A DNA stretch of 64,000 nucleotides from Mansonella perstans (Eukaryota > Nematoda > Chromadorea > Rhabditida > Onchocercidae): the NCBI GenBank assembly GCA_037074765.1, contig JBAMDO010000209.1, positions 1 to 64,000 of the forward strand. Direction: 5' to 3'. Below, in pieces: positions 27,168-39,850 of this stretch. The position numbers were made by a program, and so were the translations under genes. The notes beneath the pieces are model-generated. The model made no database searches. It saw only the letters and a program-made list of their open reading frames with translations, and was not told the DNA's origin. Positions within the stretch are counted from its first letter, which is position 1. Each line of letters opens with the position of its first letter.

Positions 27168-27455
27168 TATTCGAAATGAAATTGCTAACTAAACAGAATG
27201 TTAATGTATATTCGAAATGAAATTGTTAACTGAGTAATGTGCTTTTTTTATATTTGAAATATATTTGAAATAATATTTGAAATCAAATTCCTAATCGAAT
27301 AACACATTAATTTATATTCGAAATTAAATTGCTAACTGAATAATGTACCACTTTATATTTGAAATCAAATTCCTAACTGGATAACACGTTAATTTATAAT
27401 CTAATTAAATCGCTAGCTAGATAATGTGCCAGTTTGTATTTGAAATTAAATTTCA
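27168..27455. repeat. 41-bp satellite-like array 5' of the 554-aa gene
   Basis: About seven monomers near 41 bp (attcgaaattaaattgctaa... and atttgaaatcaaattcctaa...). In the clearest part two types alternate, giving an 82-bp higher-order period. The array begins about 65 bp upstream of the start codon, in the place where a promoter would be expected. Confidence 0.8.
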
Positions 27456-30400
27456 ACTCAAACCCGAACAGGAATAACCCAAAAATGTTATTTGACGATT
27501 TGGAAGTGACTGAGGAAAAACTTTCAAATTTGGTGCTTCGCGGCATTTTGACAACTTTGTTGGCATTTTGCAGCTCAATTGCATTTGCTTTTACAATTTT
27601 GAGAAGGTCGTTTAAATTTTTGATTGAATTTTTTCTTCAAATTATCTCTAATTACTAGTTAAATTTTAATTATTATTAAATTCGAGGTAAGAAGAAGAAG
27701 TAAAGGAAGAAAAGATAGGCTATTTCATGACTAAATTACAGATTCTGGCAATTTGTATATTTGATTTATTGATAATATGCTCGGAGGAAATAAGATACTT
27801 TCGGAATATCTCGGAGGAAATACTTTTGGGAATAATCTTGAATACTTTGCAAAACTTTCAAAGAAGGAAATGTGAGAGTTCCAATGACAGATGTAAGAAA
27901 TACAAATAAATAATAAATAATAGCTAAGCACAATAATTTGTAAAAATGATAGTTTAGAGATATTCCCTAGATTTGATCATATTTTGTCAAATATTTAACA
28001 CTTAATATTTCCAAAAAATGGTTATCGAATATCGAAAGATATCATACAGAAATGATTGAGCAAAAATTCTAGCCAAGAGCCAAGTTAAATATCTAATAAT
28101 AAATGAATTATGAGCCAGGAATGAGCCAAGAATGAATTCGACAATTATTAATAAACACGGACCACTTACTAATTACTCATTAGCACACAATAATGTTTTT
28201 GTTGTTTTTTTTCGATTCTTGATAAATCATGAGATTTCAGGATTTCAACGTGGTTTCCTTTCTTATATCAATTGTTAGCCTTACTTGGCGAAACATCTTA
28301 ATTTCCCGCGAAATATCCTGGGTTCCCACGGAATATAATGGGTTTCCTCGGGGGAATTCAATAATTCATAAAAGAATGAAAGAGAAAAAAGAATTTAATT
28401 CACCAGATATGTCCTGAAATGATACTATAAAACGGCTGCTCATGTAAATAATGAAGAAAAATAATGAGATAGTGGTGATATTTCTGATGGAAAGGTTCTT
28501 CTTTCTCATTTTTTCTCTCTCCCTCTACCTCTTTCTTTCTTCCGCTCTTCCATCTCCCTTTCTCTCTCTCCCTCTCTCTGTCTCTCATTTTGTTTGTGAA
28601 AGATCACGATCAACTTATATGTGTTTTCCTGGTTAGGTGGATATTTTGGGAAATATCAGGAATATCATCTGGAAAGTTTTTCACTTTTTTGTTTTATCTT
28701 TATCTTTTTGCAAGTCGACAGGTGGTGATAAATGAAATAATGAAATTTGAGAGTTAATATTTATAATTTTACTTAATTATCTCTGTCTATCTGTATATGT
28801 TATAATTCATAATTAATCGTTTATAGCATTATTAATTAATGCTAGCAGCTTATTACTTAATGACAATCTATAAAATATAATTATCATTCGCTGATAAATT
28901 TAGCTGTCAAATCACTTACGATTTAACACTTGCTTATAATATCTTATCATTAACAATATCTGACTGATATTCATCATTTTAGTTGTTTGTTATGGTCTAT
29001 TCAGTAATATTATTAATTAGTGATTTATCAGATATGTTGTAATTTACTGATAATTTGCTTATCAATAAATAATAAAACAAAAGCAATTTATCATATTCAT
29101 ATCACTCAGTAATCGCTTGCTATTAGATATAGCCGATCGATTTCACTATTAGTTTTTTCCGATAAATTATCACTTTGCTGTTAACTTATTACGTTGTCCC
29201 AAAATTTTACATTTTCAAAATTTATCTTTTCGTTTTGTTAAAATTTGAATTTTCTTCACCATCTGACATTTATCGATATCTATAGAACGGTAATCAATTT
29301 TCTTCTTCTTTAGCTATACTTAATTATTTTAAACTTTCAAACGGTATGTTTTTATCTTTCCGAAATTTACCGAATCATTTCTAATCTAATAAATTACCTT
29401 AAACTTTCCACTAACACCATTATCAACTGGGCAATATCCTTTTTCTCTCTCCTGAATTATCACTTAGTATCAGCTGCAATTCCATTTTTCATCAATTTAT
29501 TCGTATCCTAAAAGCGAACTCTCTCAAATTCTCAGATGAATGATGCTTTTTAAATGTGCTGGACTATTTAAAGGATGATGAGCAGATTGTATGTACTATT
29601 TGAAAAATATTTTTCTTTTTGCTCAACAACTCAATTATGTAAATATTACGATTTAATGAATCAGTTGAGTCTGTTTAATGAATAGAATGCAATGATATTC
29701 TGGAATCATCCCATATCATAACTGTTTCAGTGGTGATAAAACTAAAACTTAATTATCTAATTAACTTAATTATTCAATCTTAATTAACTTAATTACCTAG
29801 TTATGCATTTGTCCAATCAAAGTAACCTTTTACTGCTATTCTTGGCACTGTTTAAGGATGACTGCATAAGTATCAAATTTGAATTTTCAGATTAAAATTA
29901 ACGTATGTCTTCGCTTCCAACATTTTAAAAGATTCTGGATTTTAATTTAGCAAAAAATAAGGTAAGGAAGCAAAAATATTCTGTCAATTAATTAGCTTAA
30001 TGAGTATATGCAAATGGCAGCAAGTTTGCAATAGTGATTTATCTATTCGAATAAATCGTGATATTTACATAATACAGAGATCGGAAAAACCACAATTCTG
30101 TTATTTGAGTTGTTTTCACAAAATCTGGTTGCATTTTGCTAATAATTTATTTTAGTTAAATGCTATCGTTCTTTCACTTAATAGGTTTTTTATGCTTTCT
30201 ATGGATGAATTTGTAAATATCACGATTTACTAATCTCAATTAATTAATTTAATGAGCATATTTTCCTTACTTGGAGCAATTAAGCTCGAGTCTGTCACCT
30301 TATTAAATCTAACAAACTTTTTATTTCTATTAAATTCGGACTTGAATTGACTAAATTTGCAAAATAGGACAATCTGTGCATAAGACTGAATCTCTGGATT

Positions 30401-30700
30401 GTTTTTGTTTGGTTAAGTTTAGATAAAATGATTTCAAATTGGATTTTTTATAGGCTCATAATGAGTAACCCAGGAAATACATTAAGCAGTATTCCTTTGA
30501 CAATCATCGAAAAGACTATAAACATTTACACAGTGCTTCTATTTATTATTCGTTTTTTCGTGTAACACAGAATATAAATTAGAAATAATAAAATAGTAAG
30601 AAAATTTAGGCTTAATGGCAGTAAGTTAGGAAAAGCGGCTTGTACTATTAGAAATTTTGAATGTCGCGGTGTTTGAATTTAAATAATCATGATTTTGATT
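27456..30700. other. Intergenic, no gene recognised
   Basis: Long AT-rich region. I note a CT-rich strand-asymmetric tract at about 28498-28590 (ctctctccctc type). The phrase tcggaggaaat occurs twice near 27781 and 27814. No open frame with splice sites looked coding on either strand. Confidence 0.45.
28498..28590. repeat. Polypyrimidine tract
   Basis: Over 90 bases of nearly pure C/T on the plus strand, mixed CTCTCT and CCTTT units. Confidence 0.75.
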
Positions 30701-30709
30701 TGCGCGATG

Positions 30710-30960
30710 TTTGAACTTAAGTCATCATGAAGGATTGTCATGATTGAATACGATTGGTTGAATACATTTGGCTGACTTTATCCAGCAGTACTATTTTGAT
30801 TATGGATTTCTCGGTTTACTTCAGGTAACAAACTCCCAAAGTTCGTCTGCCAAACACTACCCGGCAGTTGCAGAAGTTGTTTCTGTTTTAACGAAGAATA
30901 AACCGTAATAACATTCATGGGACGACGATGATACAATTTACTTATTGGAGGTAAGAATCT
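30710..30960. repeat. Dispersed repeat A, copy 1
   Basis: Shares strong similarity in the same orientation with about 37965-38206: shared phrases include aaagttcgtctgccaaacacta, ccggcagttgca and acgacgatgatacaatttact. The plus strand of the second copy reads as an open exon after a ttcag acceptor (PKFVCQTLAGSCKSYFCF). This copy shows the same frame with an indel. Confidence 0.8.
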
Positions 30961-31375
30961 ACTATAATTGAATTTTTAACGAATCTACTATAATTGAATT
31001 TTTTTTTTAACTAAAGTGTTTCATGTGAAATTTAATTTTTAGGTTCATGGAAAACATTTGTATAAGATAGTTTTTAGTATTGTCGATAATTTCGTTAACC
31101 AGAAGTTTGGCGGAAGAATAAAAGTCAAAGAAATGTTAGGACTTGTTGACGGTAAGCGATAATTCAGATTCGCTATCGCAGAATATTCCCATTGATTTGT
31201 AAGTTGCAGTTTTCAGCCTTTTGTCCTTTATTTGTGTCTCAACTTCATCTCAACATTTTCCTGGATTTGTGGATTTTCCGATTTTCCGAACATTATTTTA
31301 GGTTATGAAGAGACAAACATGTTCACTCATTCATCATTTAACCTAGAAAAGCTTGTCTACATTATTGAAGGTGGT
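30915..31375 (+). pseudogene. Exon-like blocks, possible decayed myosin motor
   Basis: Three blocks with splice signals join in phase: about 30915-30950 (WDDDDTIYLLE, gtaaga donor), 31042-31151 (ttttag acceptor; HLYKIVFSIVDNFVNQKFGG; ends MLGLVD) and 31302-31372 (ttttag acceptor; GYEETNMFTHSSFNLEKLVY). The order resembles the myosin motor stretch in which a helix containing a V(D/E)xxN pattern precedes (I)GVLDIYGFE and NSFEQLCINY. The key residues are changed (GLVDGYEE instead of GVLDIYGFE). A stop precedes the first block and no further motor exons are evident. The match is by eye and weak. Confidence 0.3.
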
Positions 31376-32032
31376 TAGTAATTTTGAATTTTCGAAATAT
31401 AAACACTTGTTTGTGAATCGGTCGTTACATGTAATTGCTAATCTGGATGGAATCATTAATAAAATGGTTCTTTCTTCCAGAAATCACTTTGTAATTTGTT
31501 CTTCTTTCAATTCATACTGGAATCTAAATAATAGCGGCTACAATGTTGTTTAATTGAGTGATCTGATTAAATTGATCAACAAGAACTGATCGATTTCACT
31601 GGAAAAATTGATGTGATATTCTTACATCCATGGAATAAAAAAATTTTTCCAAATTTAAGTGTCTATCGTCGGTATGTGTAACAGAAGATGCTGCAACAAA
31701 GATGTAAAACTCATATTTGGCATCATAATTCAACATCTTTAATTCACAGCGTCTGAAGATTCTACGATTCAAATGCAAAAGACCCGTGTGAGTAGTTCCC
31801 TTCCCGCATGGACCCGTATGAGTAGTTCTAGGATCAACCAACATTATAAATTGTTGGAGTTGCTGAAATATTAAAAGATGTTTTTATTATTGCTCTTATT
31901 TGTTGTGTCATTATGCTGGTCAGAAAGACAAAAAGTTGTTTCTAAGTGTATTCAACGTGCACATATTGCTTCTCAAATTAACAAATTTGAAAATGCATTA
32001 ATTAGCATTACACAAATTCAAGTAAAAAATTA

Positions 32033-32410
32033 TTTTTGACCATCCATTATTTGTGATTATTTTTCGTAATTCCCAATTCCTTTTTAACTTTTAGGAAATC
32101 CATTATTCATTTCCATGTTTATTTATTTCGATTTCAAATACTAAGCTTAAATTGCCAAAAGAATAAGCCTAAAATCATCCTAAAATAAAGCCTAAAATCC
32201 TTTTTTGAGAATTACAATAAAGCTTTGATATGATATAGTTAGTATGCTGGACGAAGTGATATTATCGCGGACATAATATTACTAATGTTTTTTACTAATT
32301 TTGAAGCAATCAATATGTAACATACATATAAGCCAGAAAATATGTATTAAAAGAGATTTTAAAAATGAAATGTAGAATTGGTAAATTCTTTCAGTAAAAG
32401 ACTAGAAAAG
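32033..32410. repeat. Dispersed repeat B, copy 1
   Basis: Similar over about 370 bp, same orientation, to 39478-39850 (shared ttgaccatccattatttg, gaataagcctaaaatcatcc, tgatattatcgcgga). Confidence 0.9.
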
Positions 32411-32459
32411 AAATTCAGAGCATTCGGATAAACAAGTAAACTGATCATATGATTGAAAA

Positions 32460-32745
32460 CACGGGCTGGCAATTGATATCATCATGTGTAACCACCAACA
32501 AGTCATACAGTCGAAAGTAAAAATCATCACTGATATCTGTAATCTAAAGTAATCATCGACATCCATATTCCAGACAAGTAATATGATCGAAAATAGGGGT
32601 CAACATCTTGATTTGAAATCATCATTGATATCATCATTGTGGTCAACACTGATATCTGTAATCTCGAATAATCATAAAACAAAGATTGAAAACAAGAATT
32701 TGATGATATCTCTGACCTGTGGTCATCATTGATCTTTGCGAACTC
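32460..32745. repeat. Degenerate ATCATTGATATC-rich repeats
   Basis: The phrases atcatcactgatatctgtaatct, atcattgatatcatcat and caacactgatatctgtaatct recur at irregular spacing. Each includes a GATATC-type palindrome. Confidence 0.6.
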
Positions 32746-32819
32746 ATGGCAACCTTTCACTAACGAACAAATTATTTTATCCCAAATTATTCCACTGTTG
32801 TTGCATTTATTCCCTTTCA

Positions 32820-34029
32820 AAGTTTTTCATGCATTCTAATCATAATTTTTTTTAAATTTCCAATTGAATTCCTCGAAAAAAACTTTTGCGATCTTTTTTT
32901 GCATGAAAAGTTCGCTTTTGAAAGAATTTTTTTTCAAATTCGAATTATTGTTTCCAATTTGCATTTAAAAGTGACATAATTAAACAATATAAATTAATCA
33001 TTCGTCCCATCAGACTAATATTAAAAATGCAAATTGAAAATTCATAGCAATGAACAATTGAAATCAACATTTGCAAATATAATTTTCGAAACAATCTATA
33101 CGGTTTTTTATTTAGCAAGGTCCCTGATTCACATTAATGATTTAATTAGACACGATCTGACCTTCAGCCATTCTTGAAATGCCAAGGAATGGTTTTGTTC
33201 TTTTTGCTGATGAAAATACGTAGCAGTAAATGAGTGATATACATCCAATCCAATTGCGACTTTAAAAAATAGATAAATTAAAAAATTGCGTTTTTCGAAA
33301 GTCTTGTTCAATAAATTTAGAGAAAACTAATGAATCAACTAAACTTTCAATTATGGCTGCTTTGAAATAAGACAAATGAATTACAAAATTAACATTTTTA
33401 GAAATTTCGTCAGAGAATACAAGTCAATCAATCAAACTTTGAAATGAGACTCTCTTTGGCATTCCCACAAAATCTTCCAATTTGAATTTAGTGGAAATAA
33501 TTTTGATTAAGTTGTTAATAAGTGAAATATTTCATCAAATTGGTTCGATAACAAATATTGTTTGAAAACATTGTTAGAATATCTTTTCCTAAAATAGAAT
33601 TAATTAGTATGCTAAGAGACAAAGAAAAAAATGCCAAATAATAAGGTACATGGAACAGATGGACAATATTTATACTAGGCTATAATGAATCAATTAAATA
33701 TTCATTTGTTTTCATAAGTTCCGAAAAATCATTGTTTCTTTTTTTGCTTTTCGAAATTTATAATTTTAAACGAAAGTTCATAATTTATGACGGCAATAAC
33801 CGCATCAAGAACTCCTTTTCTCTAATTTCTTTTTCAACTTGCTTTAAATTTTATATGCTCTTAAGTTTAGGGCACCATTCCAAATGAATGGAGCTCTATC
33901 GTAGCTATGATTTTTTCATTGGAGTGAATATGTCGCATGTTGATGAAATGACTTCGTTGTTGACAAAAGCCTAAAACAGGTGTATGAAATTACTTGTAAA
34001 AATTCCTCCAAAAAGTTGAACCTCATTTA
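32820..34029. other. Intergenic, nothing recognised
   Basis: AT-rich sequence with no supported gene or repeat. Confidence 0.4.
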
Positions 34030-34945
34030 TTAAATTTCGAAGAGCTCACCATTTTGTCTATACAGTTTGGCTGCATGAATTCGCCATTTCTTCAGGGTCT
34101 CAAATTCTTTATGACATATGCCGCATCTACAAAGAACATGTATTAGAATTTCGGAATTCACACAAATTATTCGTGTGAAATTTTAATCTCTACACTTTTA
34201 AAGTTACCGGTTATTATCGACTCGTCAGCATTTCTGCTCACTTTATGCGAATGATTTCTGGCACAACTAGTAGCTCTTCATACTGGGCAGGTAAGCCTTC
34301 CGAAACCGGTACATGGAAGGCCTCCGGGCTTGCTGATACTTCTTTGCGTCTTTCATCTTCTACAATTGGAAATTCTCTGTTCGGGAATGCCTGAAAGATG
34401 TATTCGTTACCGGAAATCATTCTCCCATGTTTATTTGTTCAGCAAGATACTTTTATTTTCCAAATGAAATGCATATAAAATAACTGACGCAACAATTTTT
34501 TCATTTTTTTTTTTAAATAAGCTGACAAATATTTTATAATGCACTATTAGCACTTTTCACCACATCTACATTTATAAAAGTGAACTTACAATACAATTTC
34601 ATGCATTGTCACCACTTCTCGTCGTTTATGGACTATTGCTTGCGCTTTCGGAACTATATCAATACATTCCTTGTTAAGGACCAACCTGCGTGATACCTGT
34701 TGCATTTCCACGAACTCGTCCTACTTTTTCTCAACTTGAATTACCACTTCCTGTTCTTTATGTTCCTGCTACATTCGAAAAAGTAAAGCATGAGCTGTTC
34801 TTAATTTTCCAGATCATGCTCGCGCTCCGGGAACTGCTGGAAAGCTCCCAGATGTTTCTGAGTTGGTGAACGACTTCACTTTAGAGTGAATCCAATATTG
34901 GGACCTCCATCTCTTCATCCTCATTATTTCTCTTCAGTATCGCTT
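34030..34945 (-). pseudogene. Decayed zinc-finger-type gene
   Basis: Two 3' exons join in phase: 34242-34390 (AFPNREFPIVEDERRKEV...VVPEIIRI) and 34030-34126 (CGICHKEFETLKKWRIHAAK, then a stop). This leaves one C2H2-like finger whose second zinc-binding His is missing. Upstream blocks look like charged helical coding sequence (VLNKECIDIVPKAQAIVHKR near 34590-34690; INSLKAILKRNNEDEEME near 34890-34945). These contain in-frame stops (after EKK near 34715 and after ILDSL near 34880) and the 34577/34390 junction is out of phase. The layout (Pro/Glu-rich segment, then CxxC finger) is similar to the zinc-finger gene at the left end, possibly a distant relative. Confidence 0.5.
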
Positions 34946-34989
34946 TCAAGCTGTTAATCTGAAGAAAAACCAATTATCGTAGTTAATAA

Positions 34990-36344
34990 GGAGTTCAATA
35001 AAACATTCTTACACTTTTCACCAAATGCCTTTCAGTTACATTTCATTGGATATTTGAAGTGCTTTACAAGAAAAGGAACCTTCATTTGCATAACCTTTGC
35101 CCACTGTTCTTGCATCAATTCTGATAGCAGTATCAGGAAGGAATGTCAGAAGTTACTAATTACATCTCACTACAAAAATCCGCATAAGTTTCAGAAAAAG
35201 AACGTGCTAAATTGGCCGCATTCAGTAAATATTCTTCCAATACATGGAAGTATAGCGGTTGCTTTTCACGCAGATTATTTTTTAAATCTGCTAAATTTGA
35301 CTAAATCGATGAATTTGGCAATCGCTAGCAAATTTCACATTCATTTGTTGAAAAGGTTTTAAATTATGCAGCAATTTGCAGCATAATATAAAAGAGAAAC
35401 AGTTGTTAAAAGTTAAAACTCAAGCATATCAAACTACGCGTATCAAATAGTAAACAAAATATTGATATTTTGAAAAGAATGCAGTTTAACCTCTCTACTA
35501 CACCGCAATTAACCATATAATACAAAAAACATCTAATGCAAAAAACCACTCAATACAATAAAATATCTAATACAACAAACTGTCCAATACATAACAAAGT
35601 TAAATGAAGCTTTATCTCTAATCCGTCGGTAACTTTCTCCATTAGCGTCATAACATGCAAATGTTTCGCTAGTAAGATATTAAATGAAAACTTTAATCTG
35701 TTTTATATACTGATAGACCATTTTATCTGATCAGAGACAATTATTAAGAAAAAAAAGCGATCAATGCAACATACCTTTACATTTTTATTTGAATTGACTA
35801 GTGTTGATATATGTTATCCCATAAAATTTTCAAACAGTCATTTCAGTAATAGATATTTCGACTGATTCATTACATTGAATAGTTGTTTTTTCAATGCTTT
35901 TAAATGGGAAACCTATAGTCATCAAACCGTAATGTTTTTCATTTTTTTAGTAAGAAAAAATAATTTATAAACTATGAATTTCGTCAGTAAATGTTAACAT
36001 TCTTTCTTTATTACTTCATTATCTGGAAAAGTGAGATCGGTAATCTTTAGTATTATGAATCATAAATTAAGAATTCCAAAACAGTGCAGTTAACATGGTT
36101 CCGTTTTTTATAAAATCGAACTATAAGTTTTATGTCTTAACATAATGATTTGTTATTAAATATATTTTTTCTATTGTCTAATTAATTTTTTGCCGCTTAA
36201 TTTTTTACCTTATGGGAGATAGCATTTTCGGGCAATGAAATGAATGCTTCTATATGTATGTTGGACAATAATTTTATGCTTTTTGCTCTTAAAGAGAATG
36301 CCAAAACTGTGTGCAGCTAAAGTTTTACATCTACGTAATATAAT
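34990..36344. other. Intergenic, nothing recognised
   Basis: Contains a loose repeat of (c)aatacaacaaa-type phrases at about 35515-35600. A frame at 35054-35362 lacks coding character and splice context. Confidence 0.4.
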
Positions 36345-38853
36345 TCGCATCAATCATCAAATGCGTTTCTATCATCAATTTCTAATGGTTAAATTGACAG
36401 ATTGTTCATTTGGTAATTTGCGTTTTAGAAACCGACATATTTTTACCATTTTTATTCTCTTGTCTTATTTTTATTCTTTTACGTACGCATTTGTTGATAT
36501 TATACTAATCAAAAATAATTAAACATGATCCAAGACCAATACAATTAAACATAACCAATATAATCTACTCAACTAAATACTATCTAAGATAAAATATATT
36601 GATGAAAATATCCATTAGAATTAAGGCTTATTGATTGAAAATGCACAAGGATGTTGATGGAGACAGTTGTCCTGATTCTTGACTAAAAATTGCAAAGAAA
36701 TGAAGACATTTGTCTTGACGCACAAGGAACGTTGAACGATGAGGTGATGATGTGAAATAACTTCTAATAGCCAAAATCAAATCAGCGTGATCAATCATTT
36801 TCTGGTTTTTATCGTTCTCGTTCTTCTGGTCTTTGTCATTCTGGTTCTTCTAGTTTTATTAGCATAATATTTACAAATATAACCCAATGTAATAAGTTAT
36901 ACAATATAAAATAAAATATGTTGGTGTACCGTTTTTTCATTAAATTTAATGCGAAACATTTAACAGATTAGATGACACTAGAATATTAGCGAAAAAATTA
37001 TTGCAATTCTTAAAAATATTAGGCTCAACGTAAATTCAGGACCATAAACAATGATCATAATCGATGCAGCTGAATTAGATGCCAAGGCTCATCTTTATAA
37101 TATTATGTAATATGTAACAGAGAGCAGCCTTGTGATTCGGCTTGGCTATCGTTTAAATTTAACAAAAGTGGTAATAGATTGGATATTGTTTCATAATTTA
37201 GAAAGAAATATGGTAAGTGTTATTTTCATATTTTTTTCCAGAATCAGAAATTTCTTCATTATAGTTTTTATGAATTTTTTCAAGAGCTTACCAGATCATA
37301 GTGGTCCTGGTGATAAACAGTAAATGATGAGAATAAGGAACAATAACAAATTTCGCCATATCTGGACTAATAGCGACTTCAATATTCTCTGAAATGAATT
37401 ATGGCATGGTTTCTATCGAACGTTAGCATTTATGAATCCTTTTTTAAATTTGTATCATTCAAGAATTCCTCTTTAATAATATAATCTCAGAGTTGGAGGG
37501 ATAAAGTTGATTCAGAAGATTACTCTAACACCTAACAGCTACTGCCATTCCTATTGCCATGTAACATGCCTGAAATCACCGAAACAATCCAAGTATTTTC
37601 TTCAAAAAAAGGAATGACGAATCAGTAAGTGGTTATTTCAAAAAAATTGCGCTTTATGTATTTCGATAACGGAAGCAGTGAATATAATTTGTCTGGTATT
37701 GTGTACGCATTAACCTATCTTTTTCCACATTTTTTTATCGAATGGCAAAAGAATGAATGAAGATGGATAAATAGAAAAGAAGTGATGTGAAGGATGCAAT
37801 AAAATTAGATCTCAACTACCAGTCATTTTATCTTTCAATGATAACAAATCATCATCAGTCTTTTATAATAAAATACGAAGAAAAAATTATTATTCAATAT
37901 TTACATTCTAAATCATCTGCGGTTATTTTTTTTTGAAAGTAATTTTCTATCAAATTCTTTCGCCTTACTCTGATCATTTAGAATTTCATGACTGAATTGG
38001 TTGAAGCGATTGGTTGAACACATTTGGCGAACTTTATTAAGAGTGCTGTGTTGATTATAGATTCCTCGGTTAATTTCAGGTAACAAACTATCCAAAGTTC
38101 GTCTGCCAAACACTAGCCGGCAGTTGCAAAAGTTATTTCTGTTTCAACAAGAATAAATCGCAACAGCATTTAAAGAACGACGATGATACAATTTACTCAT
38201 TGGTACACTAATCTGTTGAATGTTTCGTATTAAATTTAATGAAAAAACGGTACACCAAATATTTTATTTTATATTGTATAACTTGTTACATTGGGTTATA
38301 TTTGTAAATATTATGCTAATAAAACTAGAAGAACCAGAATGACAAAAACCAGAAGAACGAGAACGATAAAGACCAGAAGATGGTTGATCACGCTGATTTG
38401 ATTTTGGCTATTAGAAGTTATTTCACATCATCTCCTCATCGTTCAACGTTCCTTGTGCGTCAAGACAAATGTCTTCATTTCTTTGCAATTTTCATCGTTG
38501 TGCAATTTTTAGTCAAGAATCAGGACAACTGTCTCCATCAACATCCTTGTGCATTTTCAATCAATAAGCCTTAATTCTAATGGATATTTTCATCAATATA
38601 TTTTATCTTAGATAGTATTTAGTTAAGTAGATTATATTGGGTTATGTTTAATTGTATTGGTCTTGGATCATGTTTCATTATTTTTATTTAATATGATATC
38701 AACAAACGTGTGCGTAAGAAAATGAAAATAAGACAAGAGAATAAAAATGGTAAAAATACGTCAATTTCTAACAATACAAATTATCAGATGAACTCTCTCT
38801 CAATTTGACTATTAGAAATTGACGATAGAAATGCATTTAATGATTGATGCGAA
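36345..38853. mobile_element. 2.5-kb element with 0.63-kb inverted arms
   Basis: Left arm 36345-36971 is the reverse complement, at roughly 90% or more by eye, of right arm 38209-38853. They enclose a 1.24-kb spacer. Matched landmarks run in reverse order along both arms: ggtgtaccgttttttcat / atgaaaaaacggtacacc, gacgcacaaggaacgttgaac / gttcaacgttccttgtgcgtc, and gcatcaatcat / atgattgatgc at the outer ends. No transposase is evident. The last about 240 bp of the spacer is dispersed repeat A. It may be a fold-back transposon or a palindromic rearrangement; a transcript through it would form a long hairpin. Confidence 0.85.
37965..38206. repeat. Dispersed repeat A, copy 2
   Basis: Same orientation as 30710-30960. 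After a ttcag acceptor at about 38080 the plus strand is open through PKFVCQTLAGSCKSYFCF and NDDDTIYSLV to a stop, so this copy retains the exon frame that copy 1 has lost. Confidence 0.8.
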
Positions 38854-39106
38854 CAGAATTGGTTAAATAGCGATTACAATTAAATTTAGCAGCGAATGAT
38901 TAAGGTAGGATAGATCTGTGTATAAAGTGCTCCATGCTAATACCACTAATTTGGTTCAGTAAATAACTAATAATTCTTTTAACATGAGCTTGATATACTT
39001 TAATTATATTTTAATTATGTTCATTTTTTCCATTACCCTTCTTACAATCAAGTAACTTCAGCAGCAACTCTTTTCAGAATATTTCATGATTATTTTTCTG
39101 AACAAT

Positions 39107-39270
39107 TCAGTGAGTACACGATGAGTGAATTTGTTGAAGAAGGTGCCGAAGGTTTACTTCCTGTTTTCGAGACATGAACAGATATTCAATTGTTGTCACT
39201 CACTGAAACTGATGCCACTGTCAAACGTTGCCAGTTCTTTGAGTATCTTCGAGCGTCGTCTTTAGAAACC
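39107..39270 (+). pseudogene. Exon-like remnant, unrecognised
   Basis: The frame reads YTMSEFVEEGAEGLLPVFET, TGA stop, then TDIQLLSLTETDATVKRCQF... up to a gtaagc donor at 39271. It has coding character with one in-frame stop. I cannot name the family. Confidence 0.3.
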
Positions 39271-39477
39271 TGTAAGCAATTTTTTTCTTTTGCTAATTCA
39301 ACTGATTTTTTCGTTATTCATGATTTCCATGCTGGTTGTATGATATCTATCAGAGTTTGCTAAATACAACTTCCATAGTGAAAGATGCTGAAATATTACT
39401 GCATGAAACGTTTGGGTACTAATATGGATCCAACACTATACAGAAAGAATTTTTTGGGCACTCAGTAGTTTTTTTTA

Positions 39478-39850
39478 TTGACCATCCATTATTTGTAATT
39501 ATTTTTTATAATTTCCAGTTTCTTTTTAACTTTAAGGAAATCCATTCATTTTCATGTTTATTTATTTTGATTTAAAATAGTAAGCATAAACTGCTAAAAG
39601 AATAAGCCTAAAATCATCCTAAAATAAAGCCTAAAATCCTTTTTTGAGAATTACAGTAAAGCTTTAATATGATATTGTTAGTATCCTGGACTAAATGATA
39701 TTATCGCGGATATAATATTACTAATGTTGTTTACTAATTTTGAAGAAATCAATATGTAACATACATAAGCCAAAAATTATGTATTAAAAGAGATTTTTAA
39801 AAATGAAATGTAGGATTGATAAATTCCATCAGTAAACAGACTATTCTGAC
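39478..39850. repeat. Dispersed repeat B, copy 2
   Basis: Counterpart of 32033-32410. Repeats A and B keep the same order and orientation at both loci (about 1.07 kb apart at locus 1, 1.27 kb at locus 2). The material between them differs; here it is the right arm of the inverted-repeat element. Confidence 0.9.

Noticed and set aside
28451..28636. Open frames across the CT-rich tract (both strands)
   Set aside because: Low-complexity translation (SLSLYLF, RERERE) produced by the polypyrimidine tract.
37913..38113. Minus-strand frame with RRTLDSLLPEINRGIYNQ
   Set aside because: It is the antisense of dispersed repeat A, whose plus strand has the better splice-site context; kept only as a repeat.
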